A DNA stretch of 64,000 nt from Actinomycetota bacterium. Its GTDB lineage: Bacteria; Actinomycetota; Nitriliruptoria; Nitriliruptorales; Nitriliruptoraceae. Both the position numbers and the translations under genes were made by a program. Positions 27,185 through 35,482 of the stretch are shown here, piece after piece. Numbering within the stretch: the first letter of the stretch is position 1; each line of letters opens with the position of its first letter. Location of the stretch: contig JAHWKY010000002.1 in assembly GCA_019347575.1 (NCBI GenBank), forward strand, positions 62,001 through 126,000, given 5' to 3'. Under the pieces are notes generated by a model. That model made no database searches and was not told the DNA's origin. It was given only the letters and a program-made list of their open reading frames with translations.

Positions 27185-28104
27185 CCGGACCGACCCACGA
27201 GATCGCTCCCGACGTCCACATGCCGCTGCTGGGCTTGGGCACCTACCTGCTCGATGAGGGGGCGGAGTGCACCCGTGCCGTGGCTACGGCGCTCGAAGCG
27301 GGGTACCGCCACATCGACACCGCCTGGATGTACGACAACGAACGCAGCGTCGGACGTGCCCTGCGCGACAGCGGCGTGCAGCGCGAAGAGGTGTTCGTGA
27401 CCACGAAGCTGTGGAACACCAGACAAGGCGCGGACACCCGTCCGGCGTTCGAGGAGAGCCTCGAGAACCTCGGCCTGAGCTACATCGACCTCTACCTCAT
27501 CCACTGGCCGCACATCGGCGACGGCGCATCCGCGCCGTCGATGGAGCCGTCGGACGGCTCCCGCGACCGAGAGCGCGGTCTCGGCCGCTCCGTCGGCAAG
27601 GGGACCCGACCCATCGCCGCCGCGTGGGAGCAGAGCTGGGAGACGATGCAGAGCTTCGTCGAAGAGGGGCTCGCACGAGCCGTGGGGGTCAGCAACTTCC
27701 TCGTCCCGCACCTGGAGCGCCTCGAGCAGCTCGGTCTGCCGATGCCCGCGAACGACCAGATCGAGCTGCACCCGTTCCTGTACGCGAAGCGCCGAGACGT
27801 CCTCGACCGTTGCGAGCGCGACGGCATCAGCATCACCGCTTACAGCCCGCTGACGCGCGGCCGCCGGTTCGACCACCCGGCGGTCCGGGCGGTCGCCGAC
27901 GAGCACGGCGCCACCTCCGCGCAGGTGCTGATCGCGTGGGGCCTCGCGCATGGGTACGCATCCATACCCAAGTCGGCCAACCCCGACCGGATCCGTGAGA
28001 ACGCCGGGGCGCTCGACGTCGACCTCGACCGCGACGATCTCGCGGCACTCGACCGTCTCGACGAGACCCTCGTGGTGAGCTGGAACCCCGACCGCACCGT
28101 CTGA
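27181..28104 (+). CDS. Aldo/keto reductase (AKR5-like)
   Basis: This 307-residue AKR has the AKR5-type pattern [28 protein letters not shown] (catalytic Asp and Tyr), [10 protein letters not shown] (catalytic Lys) and IDLYLIHWP (His), with [13 protein letters not shown] binding the NADPH phosphate. Relatives reduce 2,5-diketo-gluconate, methylglyoxal and similar carbonyls; the substrate here is unknown. There is an insertion of about 25 residues rich in charged residues after HWPHIGDG ([16 protein letters not shown]). The gene is coupled to tag by GTGA and ends just before a long dyad at 28114. Confidence 0.88.
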   Translation: MTGPTHEIAPDVHMPLLGLGTYLLDEGAECTRAVATALEAGYRHIDTAWMYDNERSVGRALRDSGVQREEVFVTTKLWNTRQGADTRPAFEESLENLGLSYIDLYLIHWPHIGDGASAPSMEPSDGSRDRERGLGRSVGKGTRPIAAAWEQSWETMQSFVEEGLARAVGVSNFLVPHLERLEQLGLPMPANDQIELHPFLYAKRRDVLDRCERDGISITAYSPLTRGRRFDHPAVRAVADEHGATSAQVLIAWGLAHGYASIPKSANPDRIRENAGALDVDLDRDDLAALDRLDETLVVSWNPDRTV

Positions 28105-28113
28105 CGAAGACCG

Positions 28114-28166
28114 ACTTCGTCCCCCACTTCGGTTCCATATCCAACCGGTTCGGGGGACGAAGTGGG
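28114..28166 (+). terminator. Dyad with two mutually exclusive stems
   Basis: ACTTCGTCCCCC (28114-28125) is the exact complement of GGGGGACGAAGT (28152-28163). The overlapping CCCACTTCG (28123-28131) can instead pair with CGAAGTGGG (28158-28166). The inner loop holds AACCGGTT. It lies ten bases after the aldo/keto reductase stop and 60 bp before the response regulator. It may terminate the former or act as a switch for the latter. Confidence 0.65.
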
Positions 28167-28226
28167 CTCGGAGCCGCGTGGGTACCTTCTCAGCCGCTTC
28201 TCAGACCGGCGAGCGAAGCTCGGCCC

Positions 28227-28907
28227 ATGCAGATCCTCGTGGTGGACGACGATCGCGCCGTGCGTGAGTCGCTGCGCCGTGCGCTGGAACTGCACGACTA
28301 CGACGTGATCCTGGCCGCCGACGGCATGGAGGCGCTCCAGCAAGTCCAGCGCCAACGCCCCGACGCCATCATCCTCGACGTCAACATGCCCGGCGCGGAC
28401 GGCTTCGCGGTCGCACGCCGGCTCCGGCACGGCGGGGACGACGTACCGATCCTGATGCTGACGGCGCGCGACGATGTACCCGACCGCGTGACCGGTCTCG
28501 AAGCCGGCGCGGACGACTACCTCGTCAAGCCGTACGCGCTCGACGAGCTGCTCGCGCGGGTCCGGGCGCTGCTGCGGCGGGCGGGTGGCGAGGTCGCGAC
28601 GCGCGAGGGTCCGCTGCGGTTCGCCGACCTCGTGCTCGATCCCGACGAGCTCGAGGTCACGCGGGCGGGGCGCACGATCGAGCTCACCCGCACCGAGTAC
28701 GACCTGCTCCTGGTGTTCATGGAGAACCCCCGGAGGGTGCTGACCCGCGAGGTGCTCCAGGATCGGGTGTGGGGGTCGGACGCCACGTCGTCGAACACGC
28801 TGGAGGTGTACGTCGGTTACCTTCGGCGCAAGCTCGAGGCCGATGGTGAGCCGCGGCTGATCCAGACGGTGCGCGGGTTCGGGTACGCGCTACGGGAGCC
28901 GTCGTGA
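28227..28907 (+). CDS. OmpR/MprA-like response regulator
   Basis: A 226-residue two-component response regulator: receiver domain with acidic pocket DDD (7-9), phospho-acceptor Asp51 in ILDVNMPG, Thr in LMLTARDD and Lys in YLVKPY, then an OmpR-type winged helix ([18 protein letters not shown] to [13 protein letters not shown]). It overlaps the histidine kinase gene by four bases, forming an MprAB-like pair. In mycobacteria MprAB controls envelope stress; no shared target gene can be identified here. Confidence 0.94.
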   Translation: MQILVVDDDRAVRESLRRALELHDYDVILAADGMEALQQVQRQRPDAIILDVNMPGADGFAVARRLRHGGDDVPILMLTARDDVPDRVTGLEAGADDYLVKPYALDELLARVRALLRRAGGEVATREGPLRFADLVLDPDELEVTRAGRTIELTRTEYDLLLVFMENPRRVLTREVLQDRVWGSDATSSNTLEVYVGYLRRKLEADGEPRLIQTVRGFGYALREPS

Positions 28908-30223
28908 GCTTCCGCGCGCGCGTGGCCTTCATCGCGGCGGCCGCCGTGGCGGTCGCGGTCATCGCGGCGAGCGTGGGGATCTACCTCGCCGCCGCGAACG
29001 TACTGCGGGGCGAGGTCGACGACTCGCTCCGGGAGATGGCAGCCGAGGTCGACCGGGCGGTGCGGGAACGGCGACCGATATTCGGTCCCCGCCCCGGCCG
29101 GCTCGGCGGCCCAGGGGGCTTCATCCAGGTCATCGACGCACGCGGCAACGTCGCCGACGCCGTCGGCGCGACCGAGCCGCTGCCCGTGACCGAGCAGGCA
29201 CGTCAGGTCGCGCGGGGTGGTGAGGCGCGCTTCGAGACGCTTGACGTCGACGGTCAGCCGGTCCGCGTGCTCACCCTGCCGGCCGTTCGGGGATTGGCGT
29301 TGCAGATCGCACGACCGCTGACCGAGGTCGAGGGTTCTCTCGACCAGCTCCGCGCCCGGTTGGTGGTCGGCAGCCTCGTCGGCATCGCGCTCGCGGCCGC
29401 CCTGGGCACGATCGTCGCCCGTCGCGCGGTCCGGCCGGTCGAACAGCTCACCGACCTGGCGGAGAACGTCGCCGCAACCCAGGACCTGTCCCGCCGCATC
29501 GAGGTCCAGAGCGAGGACGAGATCGGACGCCTCGCGACGACGTTCAACCGCATGCTCGCCGAACTCGAACAGGCCCGTGACAGCCAGCGCCAACTCGTCG
29601 CCGACGCCAGCCACGAGCTGCGCACGCCGCTGACCAGCCTGCGTACCAACATCGAGGTGCTCGCCGACGCGGACCGGTTGCCGGTGCAGGATCGGCGCGA
29701 GCTCATCGAGGATGTGGTGACCCAGCTCGACGAGTTCGGACGCCTCATCGCAGGCTTGGTCGAGCTCGCAAGGGGGGACCGTCCCGTCACCGCACCCACC
29801 GAGGTACGGCTCGACGAGCTCGTGATCGACGTGGTCGAACGGACCCGGACCTTCGCTGGCGGAGAGGTCGCGGTCGTCCTCACCGCTGCTCCGACAACGG
29901 TGACGGGCGAGAGCGATCGCATCGAACGCGCCGTCGCCAACCTGCTCGACAACGCCATCAAGTACGGCGGAGGCCGACCAATCGACGTAACGGTCGGGGA
30001 CGGTGCGGTCTCCGTTCGCGACCGCGGCTCCGGGATCGATCCCGCCGACCTGCCGTACGTCTTCGACCGGTTCTACCGCGCTCCCGCGTCGCGGGGGGAA
30101 CCCGGCAGCGGCCTCGGCCTGTCGATCGTGCAGCAGGTCGCCGAGAGCCACGGCGCGAGCGTCGAGGTGGAGGCACCACCCGACGGAGGGACGAGGCTCA
30201 CGGTGCGGTTCCCGACCCGCTGA
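28904..30223 (+). CDS. Sensor histidine kinase, MprB-like
   Basis: Membrane histidine kinase of 439 residues: helix 1 (about 8-30), extracytoplasmic domain (31-150), helix 2 (about 152-172), HAMP (173-225), HisKA with phospho-accepting His237 in [10 protein letters not shown], and HATPase with the N box [11 protein letters not shown]1 DRGSGIDP, F box FDRFYRAP and G2 GSGLGLSIV. It is coupled to the response regulator upstream by GTGA. Its sensing domain is short with a Gly/Pro-rich patch ([16 protein letters not shown]), so the signal cannot be guessed. Confidence 0.94.
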   Translation: MSFRARVAFIAAAAVAVAVIAASVGIYLAAANVLRGEVDDSLREMAAEVDRAVRERRPIFGPRPGRLGGPGGFIQVIDARGNVADAVGATEPLPVTEQARQVARGGEARFETLDVDGQPVRVLTLPAVRGLALQIARPLTEVEGSLDQLRARLVVGSLVGIALAAALGTIVARRAVRPVEQLTDLAENVAATQDLSRRIEVQSEDEIGRLATTFNRMLAELEQARDSQRQLVADASHELRTPLTSLRTNIEVLADADRLPVQDRRELIEDVVTQLDEFGRLIAGLVELARGDRPVTAPTEVRLDELVIDVVERTRTFAGGEVAVVLTAAPTTVTGESDRIERAVANLLDNAIKYGGGRPIDVTVGDGAVSVRDRGSGIDPADLPYVFDRFYRAPASRGEPGSGLGLSIVQQVAESHGASVEVEAPPDGGTRLTVRFPTR

Positions 30224-30284
30224 GGACCACTCGAGGGAGACTGTTTCCCCTACCCTGTGCCTGTCCTCCGAGCTCAGGCATCGC

Positions 30285-31073
30285 GTGGAACCCGTCTACC
30301 GCACCGTCGTCGGCCTGTTCATCGGCGCCTTCAGGCTCCGTGGGTGGGACGTGCGGGTCTCGGGCGGCGAGCACGTCCCGCAGCATGGCGGTGCGGTCAT
30401 CGCCACCAACCACGTCAGCTACCTCGACTTCGTGTTCGTCGGCGCGGGTGTGCGCGCCGTGACGCGCGACAAGCGACTCGTGCGCTTCGCCGCGAAGAAG
30501 GAGGCCTTCGACCACCGCCTGTCGGGGCCACTGATGCGGGCGATGCGACACATCCCCGTCGACCGCCACGGCAACCCCGCAGCGGCCATCGAGGAGTCCG
30601 TGCGCCGGCTCCAGGCGGGTGAGCTGGTGGGGATGTTCCCGGAGTCGACGATCAGTCCGTCGTACGAGCCGCTGCCGGGCAAGACCGGGACCGTGCGGAT
30701 GGCGCAGGCAGCGGGGGTCCCCATCGTCCCCGGCGCCGTGTGGGGGTGCCAGCGGCTGTTCCCCAAAGGTCGCGAGCGCGACCTGCGCCGCAACGTGGTC
30801 GTGACCGTGGCGTTCGGCGAGCCCCTGTACCCCGGACCCGATGACGATCCCGAGGTGGCGACCAAGGCGATGATGGAGGGCATCGGTGGGCTGGTACGTG
30901 CGGCGCAGGACGCCTACCCGCAGGCGCCGGCGACGGGTGAGGAGCCGTGGTGGCTACCGGCCCGACTGGGCGGCACCGCTCCCACCCCCGAGGAGGCCGC
31001 GCGGATCGTCGCCGAGGCGGCCGCCCGCAAGCGTGAACGTCAGGCGGCGTCGGAGCTACCGTCCAGCGACTGA
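30285..31073 (+). CDS. 1-acyl-sn-glycerol-3-phosphate acyltransferase family (PlsC-like)
   Basis: This membrane-associated acyltransferase has the catalytic NHVSYLD (Asn42 to Asp48, the H-x4-D box) and the substrate motif FPEST (118-122) in place of the usual FPEG, followed by GAVWGCQ. From GTG 30285 it is 262 residues. Family members add an acyl group to lysophosphatidate in phospholipid or triacylglycerol synthesis, which fits the WS/DGAT gene at 31754. Its last 34 bp overlap the 3' end of the oppositely transcribed CarD gene. Confidence 0.87.
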   Translation: MEPVYRTVVGLFIGAFRLRGWDVRVSGGEHVPQHGGAVIATNHVSYLDFVFVGAGVRAVTRDKRLVRFAAKKEAFDHRLSGPLMRAMRHIPVDRHGNPAAAIEESVRRLQAGELVGMFPESTISPSYEPLPGKTGTVRMAQAAGVPIVPGAVWGCQRLFPKGRERDLRRNVVVTVAFGEPLYPGPDDDPEVATKAMMEGIGGLVRAAQDAYPQAPATGEEPWWLPARLGGTAPTPEEAARIVAEAAARKRERQAASELPSSD

Positions 31074-31558
31074 GCCACCTCGGCGAGAGCCTGGGCGATC
31101 GCGGTGGCGACATCCTCGCGATCGCGCCCCGTCGCCGCGGTGATCTCGTCCAGAAGCCTCTCGTGCGCCTCGCGGTACAGGCGCATATCGGTCGTGGACA
31201 AGCCGTCCTCGACCTGGCGCGCGTGAAGATCTCGCAGCGCGATGGCGATCTGCTCGGGATCCCCGGAGTGGACACGTTTGTCGTTGCGAGCGTGTCGCTT
31301 GCGCCACGATCCCTTCTTCTCGCTGGGCTCGTCGTCGAGGACGTTGAGCAGGCGCGCGACGTCGCCCTCGTCGATCACGTGCCGCAGCCCGGCGTCATCG
31401 AAGTCGGCGCGGGGCACGTGCACGATGAGGTGGTCCTCGGGACGCTCGAGCACGACGTACTCGACCTCGTGACCTCGCACGGTGCGGGTCTGGAAGCCCG
31501 CCACGGTCGTCGTTCCGTGCTGGGGGTGGACGAGGGTGTCTCCGACGTTGGGCTCCAC
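31040..31558 (-). CDS. CarD/CdnL-family RNA polymerase-binding regulator
   Basis: The N-terminal half (residues 1-65) is the CarD/TRCF Tudor-like RNA polymerase interaction domain, beginning VGDTLVHPQHGTTTVAGFQTR; the C-terminal half is a helical DNA-binding domain containing WRKRHARNDKRV, which carries the tryptophan that in CarD wedges into the upstream edge of the transcription bubble. CarD stabilises open complexes and is essential in mycobacteria. Length 172 is normal. It reads convergently into the acyltransferase (34-bp overlap) and divergently from WS/DGAT. Confidence 0.9.
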   Translation of the reverse strand: MEPNVGDTLVHPQHGTTTVAGFQTRTVRGHEVEYVVLERPEDHLIVHVPRADFDDAGLRHVIDEGDVARLLNVLDDEPSEKKGSWRKRHARNDKRVHSGDPEQIAIALRDLHARQVEDGLSTTDMRLYREAHERLLDEITAATGRDREDVATAIAQALAEVAQSLDGSSDAA

Positions 31559-31753
31559 GGATCTCCTGGCGGCAGCAGGGGTGAACGAAGCTGGGACGCA
31601 GGGACCGGTCCCGGGGCTGACCTTACGCAGGGATCGCCACGGACGGTCGTGTCGCGTGTACCACCACGGTACGTCATGGCCGCGCTACGCGCACGTCCCC
31701 GTCCCGCCTGACCGAACGGGAGGTTACGGTCCCCGCGAGGGTGGGAGGGGACG

Positions 31754-33133
31754 ATGCGGCGGTTGAGCGTCTCGGACGCGGGCTGGCTGTTGATCGAGGA
31801 GCGCGAGCGCCCGATGCACGTGGGCGGGCTCATGTTGTTCCAGCTCCCCGACGATGCCCCTCCCGATCTCGTGCGCCGGGTGGTGCGGTCCGCACGGGAG
31901 CACGACGAGGTCCGCCCGCCCTTCGATCACAAGCTGGCCCGCCCGTACGGGCTCGCCGGGCTGTACCACTGGGTCGAGGACGAGGTGGAGCTCGACTACC
32001 ACTTCCGGCACCTCGCGTTGCCCGAGCCGGGTCGGATCCGCGAGTTGCTGTCCCTGGTCTCGGTGCTGCACGCCAACCTGCTCGACCGTCACCGTCCGCT
32101 GTGGGAGATGTACCTGTTCGAGAACATCGAGGGCGGCCGGGTCGGGGTCTACACGAAGATCCACCACGCGATGCTCGACGGCGTGGCGGCCATCCGTCAG
32201 GTGCTCGCCTCGTTCACCCCTGACGCCGACAGCCGTGACCTTCCGCCTCCGTGGGCGACGCCCGTCGGCGGTCAGACGACCGCCGGCGCGATGGACGGCG
32301 GTTGGTCTCCGCTGGGGCAGGCAGCCAGCCTGGTTCGCCAGGTGACGGACGGGATCACGTCGACGGTGACGGTCGCGAGAGCCATCACCGAGCAGCTGGT
32401 GCGTGCTCAACGCGATGCGGCCGAGGTCGCGCCGTTCCAGGCGCCACCCTCGATGCTCAACGCCAAGCTCACCCCGGCGCGTCGGTTCGTCGCCCAGTCC
32501 TACGACCTCGAACGCATCCGGGGCGTCAGCAAGACGCTCGGCGCGACGATCAACGACGTCGTGATGGCGATGTGTGCCGGCGCGCTGCGCCGCTACCTCG
32601 CGACGCACGATGCGCTGCCGGACAAGCCGCTCATCGCGCTCGTGCCGGTCTCGTTCCGCCGCGATGACAGCGCGTCGGGGAACGCCATCAGTCTGGTCCC
32701 CGCGAACCTCGCCACGCACATCGAGGACCCCGAGGCGCGCCTGGATCTGATCCGCAGCTCGATGGACCGTGCCAAGGCTCGGCTCCGCGACATGAGCCCG
32801 ACCGAGCTGATCGAGTACGGCCTGCTCATGACCGCGCCGATCCTGATCGGTCAGCTGACGGGTCTCGCCGGTCGCATCCGGCCCACCTACAACCTGGTGA
32901 TCTCGAACGTGCCCGGTCCCGACCAGCCCTTGTACTGGAACGGCGTACCCATGACCGGGATGTACCCGCTGTCACTGCTGACCGATGGGCAGGCGATCAA
33001 CATCACCCAGACGTCGTACGCCGGCTCGATGGAGTTCGGTGTCACCGCCGACCGGCGTGCCCTCCCCAGCATCCAGCGCCTCATCGACCACCTCGAGGAG
33101 GCGCTCGTCGAACTCGAGGCCGTCGCAGGCTGA
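31754..33133 (+). CDS. Wax ester synthase / diacylglycerol acyltransferase (WS/DGAT)
   Basis: This bifunctional-type acyltransferase transfers acyl-CoA to diacylglycerol or fatty alcohol. The catalytic HHxxxDG motif is H137-H138-A-M-L-D142-G143, and PLWEMYLFEN, NDVVMAMCAGALRRYL and the C-terminal NLVISNVPGP match the family. The 459-residue length is typical. ATG 31754 has GGAGGGGA upstream. Together with the PlsC-like gene, this suggests neutral-lipid storage capacity, which is inference. It is convergent with the LVIVD protein gene across 3 bp. Confidence 0.93.
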   Translation: MRRLSVSDAGWLLIEERERPMHVGGLMLFQLPDDAPPDLVRRVVRSAREHDEVRPPFDHKLARPYGLAGLYHWVEDEVELDYHFRHLALPEPGRIRELLSLVSVLHANLLDRHRPLWEMYLFENIEGGRVGVYTKIHHAMLDGVAAIRQVLASFTPDADSRDLPPPWATPVGGQTTAGAMDGGWSPLGQAASLVRQVTDGITSTVTVARAITEQLVRAQRDAAEVAPFQAPPSMLNAKLTPARRFVAQSYDLERIRGVSKTLGATINDVVMAMCAGALRRYLATHDALPDKPLIALVPVSFRRDDSASGNAISLVPANLATHIEDPEARLDLIRSSMDRAKARLRDMSPTELIEYGLLMTAPILIGQLTGLAGRIRPTYNLVISNVPGPDQPLYWNGVPMTGMYPLSLLTDGQAINITQTSYAGSMEFGVTADRRALPSIQRLIDHLEEALVELEAVAG

Positions 33134-33136
33134 CGA

Positions 33137-34528
33137 TCACTCGGGCAGGTTCACCTTCAGCAGGAACAGCCCCTCGTCGATGGTGCTCACCACGATCGTC
33201 CCCGACTCGAAGAAGGGGTAGACGTTCCAGGCACCGCCGTACGCCTCGACGTTCAGACCGGGGTCGACGTCGAAGTACGCGACCTCCTCGAGTTGACCCT
33301 GGCGCAGGCCCTCCTCCGTGTAGCGCAGGACCCGCAGCCCCTCGTTGTAGTTCGCCTCGAAGACGAGGTCGTCCTGGATGTAGAGGTTGTGGTCGATCGT
33401 GAGGGTCTCGTGGCTGTAGCGCTTGACGTCCGCGTCGGTGTACGGAGCGTCGAGGTCGGTGACCTCGACGATGTAGGTGGTCGTGTTCGACACCGTCTGC
33501 TCGTCGTACGCGTACTCCTCGTCGAGCTCGTCGTTGAAGATCAAGAAGTCCTGGCCCGGCGTCAGCCACCCCTGGTGGGTGTACCTGGCGCTGTCGTAGC
33601 CGATCCGGTTGATCTGCCTCGGTGCGAGCGGGTCGGTGACGTCCACGATCGTGACCGTGTCCTCGTTGAAGGCGAAGCAGATCTCGCGCTGGAGGACGAC
33701 GTTGCCCTCCTCGTCGGCCTGGTAGTAGTCGGTGTCGGGGCCCTCGTACAGCACGCACTGGGCATCGTGGGTGTAGCCGTCGTCGTCGAACACGCCGAGG
33801 AACGTGGGGTTGGCGGGATCGGCGATGTCGACGATGTGCAGGCCACCGTTGCGGTTGCGACCGACGAGGTACGCGCGGTCGCTGTCCTCGTTGATCACGA
33901 TGTTGTGCGCGCTGTTGAAGTTCGCACCCGTGTAGGTCGCGACGGGCGCGATCTCGCGCGTGGGGTCGACCGACAGGCCCACGAGCTGGGTCAGGTCGAC
34001 GACCTGCATCCCGCCACCGCGCTCGGTGACGATGTAGGCGTGGCCGTCGTTCACCTTGATGTCACGCCAGATCGCCCCGGTCGTTTCCGTGGTCACACCA
34101 CCCGCCTGCGGCGTCTGTCCGAGGACGGCGGGCGCGCTCGGGTCGGTCACGTCGACGAAGCTCGTACCGGTGCCGGTGCCCATGATCGCGATCTCGGTCC
34201 CGGTCTCGGGATCGGTCCAGCCCCAGCTGTCGTTGCCAGCGGCTCCACCGAGCTCGGCGAGCGGGACGATGGAGAGCAGGTCGACGTTCGAGCAGGGGTA
34301 GGGGCCAGCGAACCCTGCGGTGCACGGCACGGGAGCCGGCACCGGCACCGTCGCCGCGGCACCGACGCCCGCCAGGGAGGACGCGTCGGGTGCCGTCAGG
34401 TCGACCTCCAGCAGGCCCGCATCGACAGCGCGCGCTTTCCCGTCGAGCGCGGCGGGGGTCCCGGTCGCGGCGACCGTGACGGCGGCCGCGACCGCAGCGA
34501 GTGGAGGCAGGATCCTGCGCAGTAGCAT
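33137..34528 (-). CDS. Exported LVIVD-repeat beta-propeller protein (choice-of-anchor B-like)
   Basis: A secreted protein with an N-terminal signal (RRILPPLAAVAAAVTVAATG) and repeated LVIVD-type blades: TSFVDVTDPSAPAVLG, MQVVDLTQLVGL, LHIVDIADPANPTFLG and VTIVDVTDPLAPRQIN. The CTAGFAGPYPCSNVDLLS segment (two cysteines) near residue 65 is typical of the choice-of-anchor B group. Function is unknown; these propellers are thought to mediate surface binding. From ATG 34528, with GGAGAG upstream, it is 463 residues; the much longer open frame upstream is not coding. It converges on WS/DGAT. Confidence 0.85.
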   Translation of the reverse strand: MLLRRILPPLAAVAAAVTVAATGTPAALDGKARAVDAGLLEVDLTAPDASSLAGVGAAATVPVPAPVPCTAGFAGPYPCSNVDLLSIVPLAELGGAAGNDSWGWTDPETGTEIAIMGTGTGTSFVDVTDPSAPAVLGQTPQAGGVTTETTGAIWRDIKVNDGHAYIVTERGGGMQVVDLTQLVGLSVDPTREIAPVATYTGANFNSAHNIVINEDSDRAYLVGRNRNGGLHIVDIADPANPTFLGVFDDDGYTHDAQCVLYEGPDTDYYQADEEGNVVLQREICFAFNEDTVTIVDVTDPLAPRQINRIGYDSARYTHQGWLTPGQDFLIFNDELDEEYAYDEQTVSNTTTYIVEVTDLDAPYTDADVKRYSHETLTIDHNLYIQDDLVFEANYNEGLRVLRYTEEGLRQGQLEEVAYFDVDPGLNVEAYGGAWNVYPFFESGTIVVSTIDEGLFLLKVNLPE

Positions 34529-34810
34529 CGAGGTCTCTCCGGGTGATCGAGGGGCTAGAAGGCTGTCCAAGGCCACCTTCGACGGCCGGGAGGCCCGTTC
34601 CTGCCCGCGTCCCCGACCCGATGGCCAGGGTCTGCGGCCCGCGCGCTCGCCCGCACCTCGGTTGCTCTGCGTGATGAGTAGGAACACATCGTGAGGATGG
34701 CGAACCCCTGCGCCTGCGTTCCGCCGTCGCCATCGCCGTCTTCGCGCTCCCACCCCGGCGCTGACGGCGCACGCGCGTAGGCTCCGGCACGATCCTGTTC
34801 GGAGGTGATC

Positions 34811-35287
34811 GTGCGCGCCCGCCCCGAGACCCTCGACTTCGTCGATCGCGCCCCTCTCGTGATCACCGCCGAGCGGACGATGCCCCACACGCCTGAGCGC
34901 ATCTTCGGGGCGCTGGCCGACACGCCATCGTGGTCGTCGTGGTGGCCCTCGCTGACGATCGCCGAGTGGACGTCCACCCAGGAAGGCGGGGTCGGTGCCA
35001 CCCGGAGGGTCCGCGTCCGGGGCCTCGAGGTGCACGAGCGGTTCATCGTGTGGGAGCCGCCCCGGCGGTGGGGGTTCACCTTCCTCGAGACGAACGTGCC
35101 GTTCGCCCGTGCCGGGGTGGAACTGGTCGAGCTCGAGCCCAACGACGGCACGACACGGGTCACCTACCGGATGGCGGTCGACCCCCCGGCCCTGCTCGGC
35201 CCGTTGCTGCGCGGGCTCCGGGGGAGCATCCGGGGCGGCATCGAGGACGGCCTCACCGCGCTCGACAGCTACCTGGAACGCTCGTGA
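34811..35287 (+). CDS. SRPBCC (START-like) family protein
   Basis: A 158-residue helix-grip protein: DRAPLVITAERTMPHTPERIF, then the conserved WSSWWPSL, and a C-terminal helix that would close a hydrophobic cavity. Such proteins bind lipids or polyketides; ligand unknown. GTG 34811 has GGAGGT five bases upstream and is preferred to GTG 34805. Its stop overlaps a GTG that opens the first of three tandem 69-nt ORFs leading to the carboxyltransferase gene, so the two genes could be translationally linked through them. Confidence 0.82.
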   Translation: MRARPETLDFVDRAPLVITAERTMPHTPERIFGALADTPSWSSWWPSLTIAEWTSTQEGGVGATRRVRVRGLEVHERFIVWEPPRRWGFTFLETNVPFARAGVELVELEPNDGTTRVTYRMAVDPPALLGPLLRGLRGSIRGGIEDGLTALDSYLERS

Positions 35288-35352
35288 CGGATCGAGCCTC
35301 ACCCCCCAGGCCGGCAACGCCGGCCCCTCCCCCCTCAAGGGGGGAGGCATGA
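35284..35352 (+). CDS. Tandem short ORF a (22 aa) in a 65-bp repeat
   Basis: GTG 35284 overlaps the SRPBCC stop (GTGA). The frame encodes a 22-residue Pro/Ala-rich peptide starting MTDRASPPRPATPAP and ending at TGA 35350-35352, which overlaps the ATG of ORF b. It occupies the first of three near-identical repeat units. Translation is not proven; it may only be a by-product of the repeat. Confidence 0.4.
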   Translation: MTDRASPPRPATPAPPPSRGEA

Positions 35353-35417
35353 CCTATCGAGCCTCACCCCCCAGGCCGGCAACGCCGGCCCCTCCCCCCT
35401 CAAAGGGGAAGGCATGA
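35349..35417 (+). CDS. Tandem short ORF b (22 aa) in a 65-bp repeat
   Basis: ATG 35349 overlaps the stop of ORF a by ATGA. The peptide starts MTYRASPPRPATPAP and ends SKGKA; its TGA (35415-35417) overlaps the ATG of ORF c. GGGGAGG lies only one base before the ATG, which favours termination-reinitiation over independent initiation. Confidence 0.4.
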   Translation: MTYRASPPRPATPAPPPSKGKA

Positions 35418-35482
35418 CCTATCGAGCCTCACCCCCCAGGCCGGCAACGCCGGCCCCTCCCCCCTCAAAGGGGGAGGCATGA
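35414..35482 (+). CDS. Tandem short ORF c (22 aa), coupled to the carboxyltransferase gene
   Basis: ATG 35414 overlaps the ORF b stop; TGA 35480-35482 overlaps the carboxyltransferase ATG 35479, again as ATGA. It differs from ORF b at one residue (Glu for Lys near the end). Its last codons form the 3' arm of a hairpin that contains the G-rich ribosome site of the next gene. Confidence 0.42.
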   Translation: MTYRASPPRPATPAPPPSKGEA

